NCBI RefSeq assembly: GCF_020686965.1
Contig: NZ_JAJEPS010000004.1
Coordinates: 124,001-188,000, forward strand
DNA: 64,000 nt
Source of the DNA: Hominiventricola filiformis
GTDB lineage: Bacteria > Bacillota > Clostridia > Lachnospirales > Lachnospiraceae
Direction of reading: 5' to 3'
Made by a program: the position numbers and the translations under genes. The notes under the pieces are model-generated. The model searched no databases and had not been told where the DNA came from. It saw only the letters and a program-made list of their open reading frames with translations. Of this stretch, positions 1 to 9,646 are shown one piece after another (within the stretch, counting starts at the first letter, position 1; each line of letters begins with the position of its first letter).

Positions 1-9
1 AATTATGAC

Positions 10-1662
10 ATGAAAAAATTGCTGTTGCTTCCAGTCTGTGTACTGGTTTTATGTATGACAGTTCCTGCTTCTTTCGTATTTGCTGAAGAAGAGCTTTCTT
101 CTGAGGTTTCCTGTGGAGGAATCATTACCGCTATTCAGAGACAAGGATTACTCTCTTCTATTCCGCCTCTGGTATTTTACAGTAACGAAGATTCTTCCAC
201 CCTTGATGCCTGCGTGCAGGAATATAGACAGATGCTGGCATCTGTAGTCGCTACCGTCGATGAAAACGGTACCTCTGCCGAAATGCCACTGACGGTTTGC
301 TGGTCAGGTCCTGATGTGGATCTGTCTTCTCCGGGACTTTATCAAATGACCGGTGACATTCTGGCTCCGGATGGATATACCTTCGCAGAAGGAGTCATTA
401 CCCAGATTATTGTTCCTTTTCAGATCAAATCTGCAGATGAGGTTTATCCGATCACTCTGATTGCCAATCAGAATCTCTGCGATGGCGGTATCATGCTTGC
501 ACTGAATGATATCGAAAGCTGGAATGAGGCCATAGACGATCTCCATTACATGGCTACGACTATGTATGGTCTTACAGAAGATGAACAGCCTGCTTATCTG
601 GAAGTCGTCTCTATTGATGATACGCTTGTGGATCTCTCCGTTCCCGGAGAATATGAGATTATCATCACACTGGCAGTATCGGAAGAAAACAAGGTATCTT
701 TCAGCCTCCCGGAACATCTTCAGAAAATCCGCGTACCGGTAAAAATCTCTGATCCGGATGCTTTTGAACTGTGGATTACCAAATATGATAACGACTCCTT
801 TTCTTTTGATTATTTAAAAAAACTGGATTCCTCTTTTAAGCTCTATACATTGGAAAGTGAGACAGAACTGTCTCCGGACGAATTGCCCACTGCAGACTGG
901 TCAGTCGACACCAATGGATCTCTGAACGTTGACGCCAACTGCATGTCTGTTCTCAGACGGAATCTTACTGTGGGACATTACTATTATTATCAGATCCGTT
1001 CCGATTCCTGCAGTTCCACAATTGTGATGCTGCAGGATAACGGTGAAAAATGCTCCTATGCCAGTATCGGAGGAAACCGGGACGGAAGTTCTGACAATCC
1101 CGGAGCAGATGATGTAATTCAGCCGGCGCCCACTGCTCCTGCTGAGACACCTTCACAGCCGGAAACAACTGCACCCATGGAATCTTTTACAGAAGACAGT
1201 GATACCATCTACGGTACCCGTCTTGACCTGTCCCGAAAAAACCATGGTGGAAGCGCCTCTTTTTCCAAACACGACATTCAGGCCACCCTTTCTTCTGATA
1301 CCCTCGACAGTCTGGATATTGGAGCTTCTGATTCTCTGACTGTGGAAATCAAACAGGAAACACCATCCTCCGTGACTATTTCCGTATCAAAAAACGGCGA
1401 AACGGTCGCAGAGATTCCGGACACCAGAATCACTGCCCCTGTCAACGGCAAGCTTTATTCCTTTACCGTGCAGGAGACCGGTACTTATGAACTGCCCGAA
1501 CGGGAAGTCGACAGCGAAAGCACCATCCATACTTCCGAGCTGCCGCCATCTGACCCTTCCGGCGGTCTCTTCAACCGAAATGGACTCCCCTTTTATCTGG
1601 GTCTTTCTGCGCTGTCTCTTGGCGGTAGTTTTCTGATTCTCAGACGGAGGATCTTCCGATGA
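10..1662 (+). CDS. Secreted, C-terminally membrane-anchored protein of unknown function
   Basis: I do not recognise a family. Residues 1-25 form a clear signal peptide (Lys-Lys, hydrophobic core, probable cleavage after VFA), a Pro/Thr-rich spacer lies near residues 370-395, and residues about 526-544 form a hydrophobic segment followed by Arg-rich RRRIFR, the layout of a single-pass surface protein held by a C-terminal helix. There is no LPXTG sortase motif. The stop overlaps the start of the sensor kinase by ATGA, so the two are translationally coupled and probably act together; the protein may present or modulate a signal for that kinase (inference). The upstream part of the operon lies outside the window. 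Confidence 0.8.
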   Translation: MKKLLLLPVCVLVLCMTVPASFVFAEEELSSEVSCGGIITAIQRQGLLSSIPPLVFYSNEDSSTLDACVQEYRQMLASVVATVDENGTSAEMPLTVCWSGPDVDLSSPGLYQMTGDILAPDGYTFAEGVITQIIVPFQIKSADEVYPITLIANQNLCDGGIMLALNDIESWNEAIDDLHYMATTMYGLTEDEQPAYLEVVSIDDTLVDLSVPGEYEIIITLAVSEENKVSFSLPEHLQKIRVPVKISDPDAFELWITKYDNDSFSFDYLKKLDSSFKLYTLESETELSPDELPTADWSVDTNGSLNVDANCMSVLRRNLTVGHYYYYQIRSDSCSSTIVMLQDNGEKCSYASIGGNRDGSSDNPGADDVIQPAPTAPAETPSQPETTAPMESFTEDSDTIYGTRLDLSRKNHGGSASFSKHDIQATLSSDTLDSLDIGASDSLTVEIKQETPSSVTISVSKNGETVAEIPDTRITAPVNGKLYSFTVQETGTYELPEREVDSESTIHTSELPPSDPSGGLFNRNGLPFYLGLSALSLGGSFLILRRRIFR

Positions 1663-3554
1663 CACGTAAACAAATCATTTCAGGGATCTGCCTGATGCTT
1701 GCAGTTATTCTGATTGCATCAGGCAGTTATCTGTTTTTGTATCATTTCAATAATAAATATACCCGTCCGTCCCTGCAGCCTGCCAACGGACTGCTTGTAT
1801 TGTCTGAAGAAGACCTTGCCGCCCAGCCTCTTACATTTCTGACCTCCGGCTGGGCATACTATCCTGATGTGCTTCTTACCCCCGCAGATTTTGACAACCA
1901 GACATCAAACCATTATATGATCTATACGGAAATAGGACAATATTCCCATTTTGACCTGACGGGAAATGATCAGCTTCCTCATGGAAGTGCCACTTATGCC
2001 CTGTGGCTTTCTCTGCCCCCAGGAACAGTCTGCGCCCTGGAATTGCCGGAAATCTTCAGTTCCTGCAATGTCTATATAGATGACCACCTCATCTTCCGGA
2101 CCGGCAACCCGGATCCGTCTGCCTATAAAGCAAGAACTCAGGAGCATTTTCTGACTTTTACTTCCACCGGAAATACCCGGATTCTGCTATCCGTCAGTGA
2201 TTATTCCCACTACTACAGCGGACTTACTTATCCGCCTGCCTTCGGAACCCCGGAAGCAGTCTCCCGGTATCAGAATCTGCGTCTTGGCATCTGCATGGCT
2301 GCGGATGCACTGGCGCTGCTCATTGCCCTTTTGGCATTCTATCTGGGTTTCCGTATGCATTATAAAAATGCACTCTGCTTCGGAGGACTCTGCCTTGCCA
2401 TGGTAGGATTTACATCCTATCCGCTGATTCATACTTTTTTTGAATTACCTGTATTTCCTCTGTATGCCATGGAACTCTTCTGCGGCTATCTGATTCCGTT
2501 TTTCGTGCTTCTGCTTCACAACCAGATCTGCGAAACTGACCGCCGCCCGTCAATGATCAGCCAGTACCTTGCACTTTTCTTCTGCCTGCTGTCCTTTGGC
2601 TACAGTGCCTGTGCGCCCATGCTCACCACCGGACTCATGCAGGTATTTTCCGGTCTGGTCTTCACCTACAAAGTCTTTCTTGTCCTGTGGCTTCTTATAA
2701 CCGCATCCCTGGCTTTCAAACGGCAGACCCCGGAATCTGTACCTTTATTCTATGGAGACCTTTTCTATGCCACTTCCTTTTTCTGGGATCTGCTGCTTCC
2801 GAAATTTGAGCCTGTCTATGGCGGATGGTTCTCCGAATGGGGTACCTCCCTCCTGCTGCTGATGATCCTTTATACATTGTGGAATGATCTGGTGAAGGCA
2901 TATTCTTTCCGGCTCACCTTCTCTGAAGAACAGCGACAACTGACCCGGCAGATTGCGATCCAGAAAACCCACTATCAGGACTTATCCGACCGCATCGAGG
3001 AAACGGTGCGCATCCGACATGATTTTCGCCATCATATGCAGCTTTTAAATACATTGGTAGAAGAGGGAGAATATGAGAAATTAAAAGACTATCTGAAAGA
3101 TTATCGAATTGCTTCTAATACGGACAACCGTACCGTCCTCTGTCGGAATCTGATCATCGATGCGATTTTGCAGTATTACAATACCCGCTGTCAGCAAAAT
3201 CACATTGATCTGTCTGTCCATGCAGAGCTTCCCGCGGAACTGCCCTACTCAGATACAGATCTTTCCATCCTGTTTGGCAACCTTCTCGAAAATGCCTTTG
3301 AAGCCTGCACTTCTCAAATAAACGGTCGGAAATATATCCGCCTTCAGGCGGGATGGCAGCGTGAAAAACTCTGTCTGCGGGTAGAGAACAGCCATTCCAA
3401 TCAGATCCATACCCACAAAGGCCGATACCTCTCCACCAAACATGATGGTGATGGCATCGGCACCCAGTCCGTCCGCGCTCTGACAGAACGCCTGAACGGA
3501 CAGATCAAATTCGATGTGACCGACAACACCTTCCGGGTGTCAGTTATTTTATGA
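1659..3554 (+). CDS. Membrane sensor histidine kinase, 7TMR-DISM-like input and GHKL kinase domain
   Basis: A first membrane helix at residues 8-28 is followed by an extracytoplasmic region of about 175 residues resembling the beta-sandwich DISMED2 module, then a block of about seven hydrophobic helices (about 210-410). A short coiled linker leads to the histidine box RHDFRHH (phospho-acceptor candidate His454) and a GHKL ATPase domain with an N-box (LLENAFEAC) and a G-box (GDGIGTQSV). This architecture is typical of AgrC-like/DISM kinases that sense small extracellular ligands. It overlaps the secreted protein upstream by four bases. No response regulator is seen downstream, so the partner is either upstream of the window or unlinked. 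Confidence 0.88.
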   Translation: MTRKQIISGICLMLAVILIASGSYLFLYHFNNKYTRPSLQPANGLLVLSEEDLAAQPLTFLTSGWAYYPDVLLTPADFDNQTSNHYMIYTEIGQYSHFDLTGNDQLPHGSATYALWLSLPPGTVCALELPEIFSSCNVYIDDHLIFRTGNPDPSAYKARTQEHFLTFTSTGNTRILLSVSDYSHYYSGLTYPPAFGTPEAVSRYQNLRLGICMAADALALLIALLAFYLGFRMHYKNALCFGGLCLAMVGFTSYPLIHTFFELPVFPLYAMELFCGYLIPFFVLLLHNQICETDRRPSMISQYLALFFCLLSFGYSACAPMLTTGLMQVFSGLVFTYKVFLVLWLLITASLAFKRQTPESVPLFYGDLFYATSFFWDLLLPKFEPVYGGWFSEWGTSLLLLMILYTLWNDLVKAYSFRLTFSEEQRQLTRQIAIQKTHYQDLSDRIEETVRIRHDFRHHMQLLNTLVEEGEYEKLKDYLKDYRIASNTDNRTVLCRNLIIDAILQYYNTRCQQNHIDLSVHAELPAELPYSDTDLSILFGNLLENAFEACTSQINGRKYIRLQAGWQREKLCLRVENSHSNQIHTHKGRYLSTKHDGDGIGTQSVRALTERLNGQIKFDVTDNTFRVSVIL

Positions 3555-3558
3555 TTCA

Positions 3559-4056
3559 TCACAAAACTGTACGTTCCAGTTCCAGCAATGCAGCCTTTTT
3601 ATCAATTCCGCCCGCATAGCCTGTCAAACTTCCATTGGCTCCTATTACCCGATGGCAGGGAATGATAATAGAAATTGCATTATGCCCTACTGCGCCACCT
3701 ACTGCCTGGGCAGACATATGGGAAACTTGCTGTCTTTTGGCCATCTCCCGGGCAATCTCTCCATAAGTCATGGTCTTGCCATAGGGAATCTGTAACAGAA
3801 TCTGCCACACCGCCTGTCGGAAGGCGGATCCAGCCGGATGAAGGGGCGGAGTGAATGCAGGTTCCTTGCCGGAAAAATATATATTCAGCCAATGTCTTGT
3901 CTCTGCAAGAACCGGTGTTTCCTTTAATAGCTGTTCTTCCGGAAGGGTTCTGGCAAAATATTTCTGCCCCTCAAACCACAGTCCTGTAAGGCCAGTATCA
4001 TCAGCCGCCAGTAAGAGATTGCCTAATGGAGAATGATATGTGCCTATATATGCCAT
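3559..4056 (-). CDS. ogt: Methylated-DNA--protein-cysteine S-methyltransferase
   Basis: Suicide repair enzyme that moves the methyl group from O6-methylguanine onto its own cysteine. The acceptor is Cys134 in the diagnostic IIPCHRVIG motif, preceded by the helix-turn-helix DNA-binding segment PYGKTMTYGEIAREM and the AVGGAVGHN stretch. At 165 residues it is the normal length for the Ogt class with a short N-terminal domain. It converges on the sensor kinase with only four bases between the stop codons, and lies two bases downstream of the AI-2E permease gene, so it probably shares that transcript. Confidence 0.95.
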   Translation of the reverse strand: MAYIGTYHSPLGNLLLAADDTGLTGLWFEGQKYFARTLPEEQLLKETPVLAETRHWLNIYFSGKEPAFTPPLHPAGSAFRQAVWQILLQIPYGKTMTYGEIAREMAKRQQVSHMSAQAVGGAVGHNAISIIIPCHRVIGANGSLTGYAGGIDKKAALLELERTVL

Positions 4057-4058
4057 CT

Positions 4059-5231
4059 TTACATTTCCTCTATTTCAGTTTTTGTCACCCGTTTAATATG
4101 TCGTTCTTTCAGACGCAGATATACGAACTCCCGAAAAATCGTATAGAGCACTGACAACAGCGGAATGAAAACAAGCATTCCCACAATCCCCATAAGGTTT
4201 CCGCCGATGGTAACTGCTGCCAGCACCCAGATTGATGGAAGTCCTACAGATTCGCCAACCACATGGGGATAGATCAGATTTCCTTCAATCTGCTGCAGCA
4301 CCAGAAATACGATTATAAATAAGATTGCCTGTTTCGGGCTTACCATGAAGATCAAAAAACTTCCCACTGCACAGCCGATGAATGCCCCGAAAATGGGAAC
4401 CAATGCCGTAAACGCAATTAAAACGCCTATCAAAAGTGCATATGGCATTCTCAAAATACTTAATGTAACACAAAACATACATCCGAGAATGATGGCTTCC
4501 AGACACTGACCCGTAAGAAAATTCGCAAATGTCCGATAAGTCAGAGAACAGATTCGAAGAAAAGCCTCTGCTTTTTCTTTTGGAAGGAAAGCAAAAAACA
4601 CTTTTCTGATCTGTATGTGCAGCTTTTCTTTCTGAAAAAGAATATAACAGGAAAAAGAGAAAGCAATGAAAAAGGTTGCTACTCCGCTGACGATGGAACC
4701 CACGGCCGACACTGTCGTATTCATCATATTTCCTGCGCCATTTCCAAGAAAGCTGATCCCCCACTTGATCGCCTGGTCAGGATGAAACTGTACCTGATCT
4801 ACCAGCTTCATAATCTCCTGGTTATTGTGGGAAAATTCCCGAATCCAGCTTTGCATCTGCGGAATAAAATCAGAAATGCTCATGACCAGAGTTCCCATTG
4901 TCCTTGTAAGCTGCGGAATCACCCCGAACATCACCAGTGCAATCACACCAATCCCCAATACGATTGTAAGGAGCAGGCTTATCGGTCTTGCCAGTTTTCC
5001 AACTGCTTTATTTTCTTTTTTTACCTTCGTAAAAATTTTCTTTTCCAAAAAGCTCATTGGCACATTGGTTACAAATGCGATCACCCCACCAAGCACAAAG
5101 GGAAATAGAATACTCCATATTTCCTTTAACACATCGAGCATCACATCAAACTTCCACAAGGCAGCCACAAGAAACGCTGTAAAGACAATGAGTTCCCGGA
5201 TTTTTTTGACAGATATTTTGCTTGGATCCAC
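4059..5231 (-). CDS. AI-2E family transporter (YtvI/PerM-like permease)
   Basis: About 390 residues with roughly seven or eight hydrophobic helices and the conserved C-terminal pattern of the AI-2E transporter family (LVPIFGAFIG, then LVLQQIEGNLIYPHVVG). Family members export small molecules or ions; substrate cannot be read here. The open frame extends to 5270, but that would overlap the ATPase stop; a GTG at 5231 sits seven bases after GGAG and is the better start. It follows the P-type ATPase by 11 bases and is likely co-transcribed from the Mn2+ riboswitch promoter. Confidence 0.9.
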   Translation of the reverse strand: MDPSKISVKKIRELIVFTAFLVAALWKFDVMLDVLKEIWSILFPFVLGGVIAFVTNVPMSFLEKKIFTKVKKENKAVGKLARPISLLLTIVLGIGVIALVMFGVIPQLTRTMGTLVMSISDFIPQMQSWIREFSHNNQEIMKLVDQVQFHPDQAIKWGISFLGNGAGNMMNTTVSAVGSIVSGVATFFIAFSFSCYILFQKEKLHIQIRKVFFAFLPKEKAEAFLRICSLTYRTFANFLTGQCLEAIILGCMFCVTLSILRMPYALLIGVLIAFTALVPIFGAFIGCAVGSFLIFMVSPKQAILFIIVFLVLQQIEGNLIYPHVVGESVGLPSIWVLAAVTIGGNLMGIVGMLVFIPLLSVLYTIFREFVYLRLKERHIKRVTKTEIEEM

Positions 5232-5242
5232 TAACATTCTCC

Positions 5243-7852
5243 TTATTTTCCTACTTTCATACGTATCCATTTGAGCAGCTGAATGATCAGAAGACTGGCA
5301 AATGCATACAGATATACGCAGCCAAGCTGCATCAGATTCAGCGTCTCCACTTTAAACATGTGATGAAGTCCCGGAATCGTCAGTACAGCCGTAATGAGCA
5401 CTGCCCCAAGGGCAAATGCTGCCTGAAGCCATTTGTTATTAAAGAACCGTTTTGTAAAGATAACCGGATGGTCTGATTTACAGTTGAATCCATGGAACAA
5501 ACGTGCCAGGCAAAGTGTTCCGAAAGCATAGGTACTTCCGAGCAGCGCACCATTCTGATGATATCCAGTCAGGAATCCGACCATCGTCATTGCCCCAATC
5601 ACCAGACCTTCCAGGCCGATTTTTTCAATAAAGTCTCTGGTCAGTATGGACTCGTTTGCAGATCTTGGTTTTTCATTCATCACCTCACTGTTATGGGGTT
5701 CCACACCCAGGGCAATTGCCGGAAGACTGTCCGTCAGGAGGTTAATAAACAGCAAATGTACCGGTGCAAAAGGAACCGGAAGTCCTGCAACGGATGCACA
5801 AAGGACTGTCAGAATTGCACCAAAGTTTCCTGACAGGAGAAATTGTATCGCGCGCTTGATATTCTGATATAAGTTTCGTCCATTTTCCACTGCTTTTATA
5901 ATAGTTGCAAAATTATCATCTGTAAGCACCATCGCTGCGGCATCCTTTGCAACTTCTGTTCCGGTCACTCCCATTGCAACACCAATATCTGCCTGCTTCA
6001 ATGCCGGAGCATCATTCACACCATCTCCAGTCATTGCCACGATCATCCCTTTCTCCTGCCATGCTCGTACAATACGGATCTTGTGCTCCGGTGACACTCT
6101 TGCATACACAGAAACATGGGGAACAAATTCTTTCAGCTGCTCATCACTCATATTTTCAATATCAGCGCCCTCACAGGCCTCTGATAAATCATGCAAAATT
6201 CCAATTCTCTTTGCAATTGCCGCTGCTGTAATTTTATGGTCTCCCGTGATCATGACCGGTCGAATTCCTGCTTTTATACATTCTGCAACTGCTGCCCTGG
6301 ATTCTTCCCTTGGCGGATCCATCATAGCAATCAGGCCAAGAAATACCAGATGTTTCTCATCTTCCGTTGTCAATACATGATTCTCCGGAATTTCACGATA
6401 GGTAAATGCCAGTACCCGTAACCCTTCCATCGAAAAATCCTGATTCTGCCGTTGGATTTCTTCTCTGTCTGCTTCCGTAATTTCCCTGACTCCGTCTTTC
6501 GTCCAGATTCGCTCTGTCCGCTCCAGAAGCCGGTCGACCGCTCCTTTTACGATCATCCGGTTCTCACCGTCGATTCTGTGAAGTGTTGACATCATCTTAC
6601 GGTCACTGTCAAAAGGAAGTTCTCCTTTCCTCGGATAAACCTTTCTTACACTTGCGGCCTCTATTCCATATCGACTGCCCAGATTGATCAATGCAGTTTC
6701 CGTCGGATCTCCGATTTCCACTCCATTTTCATTTGTCGAGTCATTACACAAAATGCTGTAATCCAAAAGACATCTTTGTGCCGGGTCTGCCACATCAATT
6801 GCGTCTGATGCAATCCTTTTTCCGTCAATATAATAATCTTCCACTGTCATTTTATTCTGCGTGAGCGTTCCTGTCTTGTCCGAACAAATGACAGACACGC
6901 TTCCCAGGCCTTCCACAGCCTGAAGCTTACGAATGATTGCATGCTCTTTTGCCATCTTCTGGGTTCCAAAAGAAAGAACAATTGTCACGATAGAACTTAA
7001 GGCTTCCGGAATTGCTGCAACTGCAAGGGCTACTGCAAACATAAATGCACTGCTGATCTTCTCACCGCGAAGTACATTGATTCCAAACAGGATTCCGCAA
7101 AATACAATGATAAGAATGGAAAGTTTCTTTCCAAATTCATCCAGATTTGCCTGAAGGGGTGTTTGTTTTTCCGAAGTTGATTTCAAAAGTCCCGCAATCT
7201 TTCCAACCTCTGTCTGCATTCCTACATTTGTTACAACTGCTTTGCCTCGCCCATATGTCACAAAGCTGCTGGAAAACAGCATGTTTGTCCGATCACCAAG
7301 GGGTGCTTCTGTCAAAATAGTATCCATACTCTTTTCAACTGCAAGGCTTTCGCCGGTAAGGGCACTCTCATCAGCCTTAAGACTGGCATTTTCAATCAGC
7401 CTTCCGTCTGCCGGAATCATATCACCTGCTTCAAGCAGAATCACGTCTCCAACAACCAGCTCTCTTGCCGGGAGCTGTACCGTTACCCCATCACGCAATA
7501 CCTTTGCCTCCGGACAGGCAAGCTTCTTTAAACTCTGCAGGGACTGTTCCGCTTTTACTGTCTGCACAGTTCCCAAAATCGCATTGATCGTAATGACAAT
7601 CACGATAACCGCTGCACTTTCCGCATCTCCAAGGATCCCGGATATCACTGCAGATGCAATTAGGATCAGCACTAAAAAATCCTTATACTGCTCAAGGAAA
7701 ATCTGCAAAATGCTTTTTTTCTTTCCTTCTGCAAGCTCATTCCATCCACATTTCGTTCTGGCCCTTTGGACCTCTTCACTGGTAAGCCCTGATTTCCTGC
7801 TTTCCACACGATCGAAAACTTCTTCAACTGTCTGTTGATAAATTTCCTTCAT
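5243..7852 (-). CDS. P-type cation ATPase (P2A type; Ca2+/Mn2+ exporter)
   Basis: ATP-driven cation pump of the plasma membrane, 869 residues from the ATG at 7852, which follows AAAGGAGG; the frame is open 17 codons further but those lack a ribosome binding site. Seen: TGES actuator loop, CSDKTGTLT phosphorylation motif, TGDGVNDAP hinge, and the M6 ion-site pattern NLLTDSLPA. The M4 site reads PEAL where SERCA-type pumps have PEGL. Annotation by homology alone would be calcium pump; the yybP-ykoY riboswitch upstream argues that manganese is a physiological substrate, as for other riboswitch-controlled P2A pumps (inference from family knowledge). Confidence 0.93.
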   Translation of the reverse strand: MKEIYQQTVEEVFDRVESRKSGLTSEEVQRARTKCGWNELAEGKKKSILQIFLEQYKDFLVLILIASAVISGILGDAESAAVIVIVITINAILGTVQTVKAEQSLQSLKKLACPEAKVLRDGVTVQLPARELVVGDVILLEAGDMIPADGRLIENASLKADESALTGESLAVEKSMDTILTEAPLGDRTNMLFSSSFVTYGRGKAVVTNVGMQTEVGKIAGLLKSTSEKQTPLQANLDEFGKKLSILIIVFCGILFGINVLRGEKISSAFMFAVALAVAAIPEALSSIVTIVLSFGTQKMAKEHAIIRKLQAVEGLGSVSVICSDKTGTLTQNKMTVEDYYIDGKRIASDAIDVADPAQRCLLDYSILCNDSTNENGVEIGDPTETALINLGSRYGIEAASVRKVYPRKGELPFDSDRKMMSTLHRIDGENRMIVKGAVDRLLERTERIWTKDGVREITEADREEIQRQNQDFSMEGLRVLAFTYREIPENHVLTTEDEKHLVFLGLIAMMDPPREESRAAVAECIKAGIRPVMITGDHKITAAAIAKRIGILHDLSEACEGADIENMSDEQLKEFVPHVSVYARVSPEHKIRIVRAWQEKGMIVAMTGDGVNDAPALKQADIGVAMGVTGTEVAKDAAAMVLTDDNFATIIKAVENGRNLYQNIKRAIQFLLSGNFGAILTVLCASVAGLPVPFAPVHLLFINLLTDSLPAIALGVEPHNSEVMNEKPRSANESILTRDFIEKIGLEGLVIGAMTMVGFLTGYHQNGALLGSTYAFGTLCLARLFHGFNCKSDHPVIFTKRFFNNKWLQAAFALGAVLITAVLTIPGLHHMFKVETLNLMQLGCVYLYAFASLLIIQLLKWIRMKVGK

Positions 7853-7930
7853 TACTTTTGCCTCCTTTTTTACAAACTTATAACAACTGTAATTCTGATG
7901 CAATGAAAGGTTTTTTTCATAAAATGATAT

Positions 7931-7977
7931 AAAAAAAGAGACCTTTATTGCATCACAAATAATGCAATAAAAGTCTC
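7931..7977 (-). terminator. Riboswitch-controlled intrinsic terminator
   Basis: On the minus strand GAGACTTTTATTGCAT and ATGCAATAAAGGTCTC form a 16-bp stem (one G-U pair) around an 8-base loop, followed by seven T. The left arm overlaps the 3' strand of the riboswitch P1 helix, so aptamer folding and termination are mutually exclusive, which predicts an ON switch with ligand. Confidence 0.9.
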
Positions 7978-8062
7978 ACCATTTTCTTGCAGTACCGGGT
8001 GTCTCCACCGTACTGACGACACTGCAAACGCGGATTCCCAAACGTAGGTTACTCCCCTTTAT
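7967..8062 (-). promoter_or_regulatory. yybP-ykoY manganese riboswitch aptamer
   Basis: The leader RNA begins with ATAAAGGGGAGTAACC and closes with GAGACTTTTAT, the complementary ends of P1; the interior holds the TCGTCAGTACGG and CCCGGTACTGCAAG segments characteristic of the yybP-ykoY family. Members bind Mn2+ and activate exporters. It lies directly upstream of the P-type ATPase and is followed by the overlapping terminator. Family assignment is from motif recognition, not a covariance-model search. Confidence 0.85.
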
Positions 8063-8070
8063 CGGGATAC

Positions 8071-8099
8071 ATAATATAACAAAGTCCCCCCTGTGTCAA
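8071..8099 (-). promoter_or_regulatory. Promoter of the riboswitch/P-type ATPase transcript
   Basis: TTGACA (8094-8099), 17-base spacer, TATTAT (8071-8076) on the minus strand; transcription would start about ten bases ahead of the riboswitch P1 helix. Confidence 0.85.
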
Positions 8100-8111
8100 G
8101 GTACTTTATGC

Positions 8112-9644
8112 TTAATACCGCTTAATTTTCTTCGACGGTGTCTTTGGAAACTCTGTATTTCTGACCTTCAGTCGATAAATCCGCTTATACGCCGGTGCCT
8201 GCTCATTATAGCCATCGATAAGTTTCTGGAGTGCCTCTGTGATGCTGTTTTCAGCAAGTCCCTGGGCTTTCATCTCCTCTTCGTCCGGGAATACTTCCGC
8301 TTCAATGACACCTTCTGCCTCCCGTACCAGAATCTCCCTGATCAGGGGCTGTTCCAACAGCTTATTTTCCAGTTCTTCCGGTGAAACATTTTCCCCATTC
8401 TTCGTAATGATGAGGTTCTTCTTTCTTCCGGTCAGGAAAAGGAAACCGTCTTCGTCCACATATCCCAGATCTCCGGTCAGAAGCCAGCCATTCTGTAATG
8501 TTTCCGCTGTCTCCTCCGGCATATGATAATATCCCTGCATGATGCTGCTGCCGCGCACCTGCAGTTCTCCATCCACCACTCTTGCCTCACAGTTAGGAAG
8601 GAGCTGTCCTACAGAACCTTTTCGGATATTCCAGCTCAACGTCGTGCTGATCACCGGGGAACATTCTGTCATACCGTATCCCTGCAAAATGGCAATGTCA
8701 TATTTTGCAAACAGATCCAAAAGCTCCGGCTGGAGATAGGCACCACCGCTGCAGATCGTGTGGAATTGTTCTCCAAATACTGCTTCTTTCACCATTTTCG
8801 GATCTTTATCTCCTGCTGCAGCCAGCTTTTTCGCCAGGGTTTCAATCATCATGGGCACCATGAGCATGATGTTTGGCCGAAACAGTTTGATATTGGCCGC
8901 CATCCGGAACAGGGAATCATTAATACAGATCACAGATCCGCTTGAAATACCTTTTAAAATATCCATGCTCAGACAATAAGCGTGATGAACCGGCAGCACA
9001 GAGAGAAGCACACTTCGTTCCGGAAATTTCATATCCAGACAGGTGGCGTTTTCTGCAAGATTCCGATGGGTAAGCATAACCCCCTTACTCTTTCCGGTAG
9101 TACCGGAGGTAAAGAGAATAGAAGCCAGCTGATCCGGCTGCAGATCCGCCCTCGCACCAGTTCCCGGTTCCATCTCCTCCAGTGTCATTTCCATCAGCTT
9201 CGGCAAAGCCAGGATGCCATCTCCATCTTCTGTCTTCTGCATGGAAATAAGATAACGAAGCTTTGGACACTGGATTCTTGCTGCTTCCAGCACATCTTTT
9301 CTAGCTTCATCTGCCACCAGAACCACTGCATCTGCACGGTCGACCAGTTCACAGACATCTGCAGCCGGAAGGGATGCATCCAGCGGTACTGCAACGCTTC
9401 CACTGTTCACCGTTCCAAAATAGGACAGAATCCACTCATAGGAAGTAGGACCAATCAGCGCCACATGCCCGCCTCTGACCTTCAGTGTTTCCAGAAGATC
9501 AGAAAAATGCTCGCTGTCTTTTCGAAGATCCGTATAACTTTTCTCAGCAACCGTGCCTTTTCCTGACTTATAACGAATGACAATTTCCTCTCCCCAGGTT
9601 TCTTCCGCCTGTACCAACAATTCCCGTATGGTGCTTACCTTCAT
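8112..9644 (-). CDS. Stand-alone AMP-dependent acyl ligase (acyl-CoA/acyl-ACP synthetase family)
   Basis: ANL-superfamily adenylating enzyme of 510 residues: P-loop FTSGTTGKSKG near residues 178-188, TGDLG and GRKKNLIITKNGENVSPEELE hinge region near the C-terminal third, and a C-terminal catalytic lysine region TPSKKIKRY. It should activate a carboxylic acid as the adenylate and pass it to a thiol. Because a carrier protein gene sits two bases upstream in the same operon, the acceptor is probably that carrier rather than CoA (inference). Substrate specificity is not readable. Last gene of the four-gene TetR-controlled operon. Confidence 0.88.
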   Translation of the reverse strand: MKVSTIRELLVQAEETWGEEIVIRYKSGKGTVAEKSYTDLRKDSEHFSDLLETLKVRGGHVALIGPTSYEWILSYFGTVNSGSVAVPLDASLPAADVCELVDRADAVVLVADEARKDVLEAARIQCPKLRYLISMQKTEDGDGILALPKLMEMTLEEMEPGTGARADLQPDQLASILFTSGTTGKSKGVMLTHRNLAENATCLDMKFPERSVLLSVLPVHHAYCLSMDILKGISSGSVICINDSLFRMAANIKLFRPNIMLMVPMMIETLAKKLAAAGDKDPKMVKEAVFGEQFHTICSGGAYLQPELLDLFAKYDIAILQGYGMTECSPVISTTLSWNIRKGSVGQLLPNCEARVVDGELQVRGSSIMQGYYHMPEETAETLQNGWLLTGDLGYVDEDGFLFLTGRKKNLIITKNGENVSPEELENKLLEQPLIREILVREAEGVIEAEVFPDEEEMKAQGLAENSITEALQKLIDGYNEQAPAYKRIYRLKVRNTEFPKTPSKKIKRY

Positions 9645-9646
9645 AT

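Noticed and set aside
10..1662. Sortase-anchored LPXTG protein
   Set aside because: No LPXTG or variant before the terminal helix; GLPFY is part of the helix itself.
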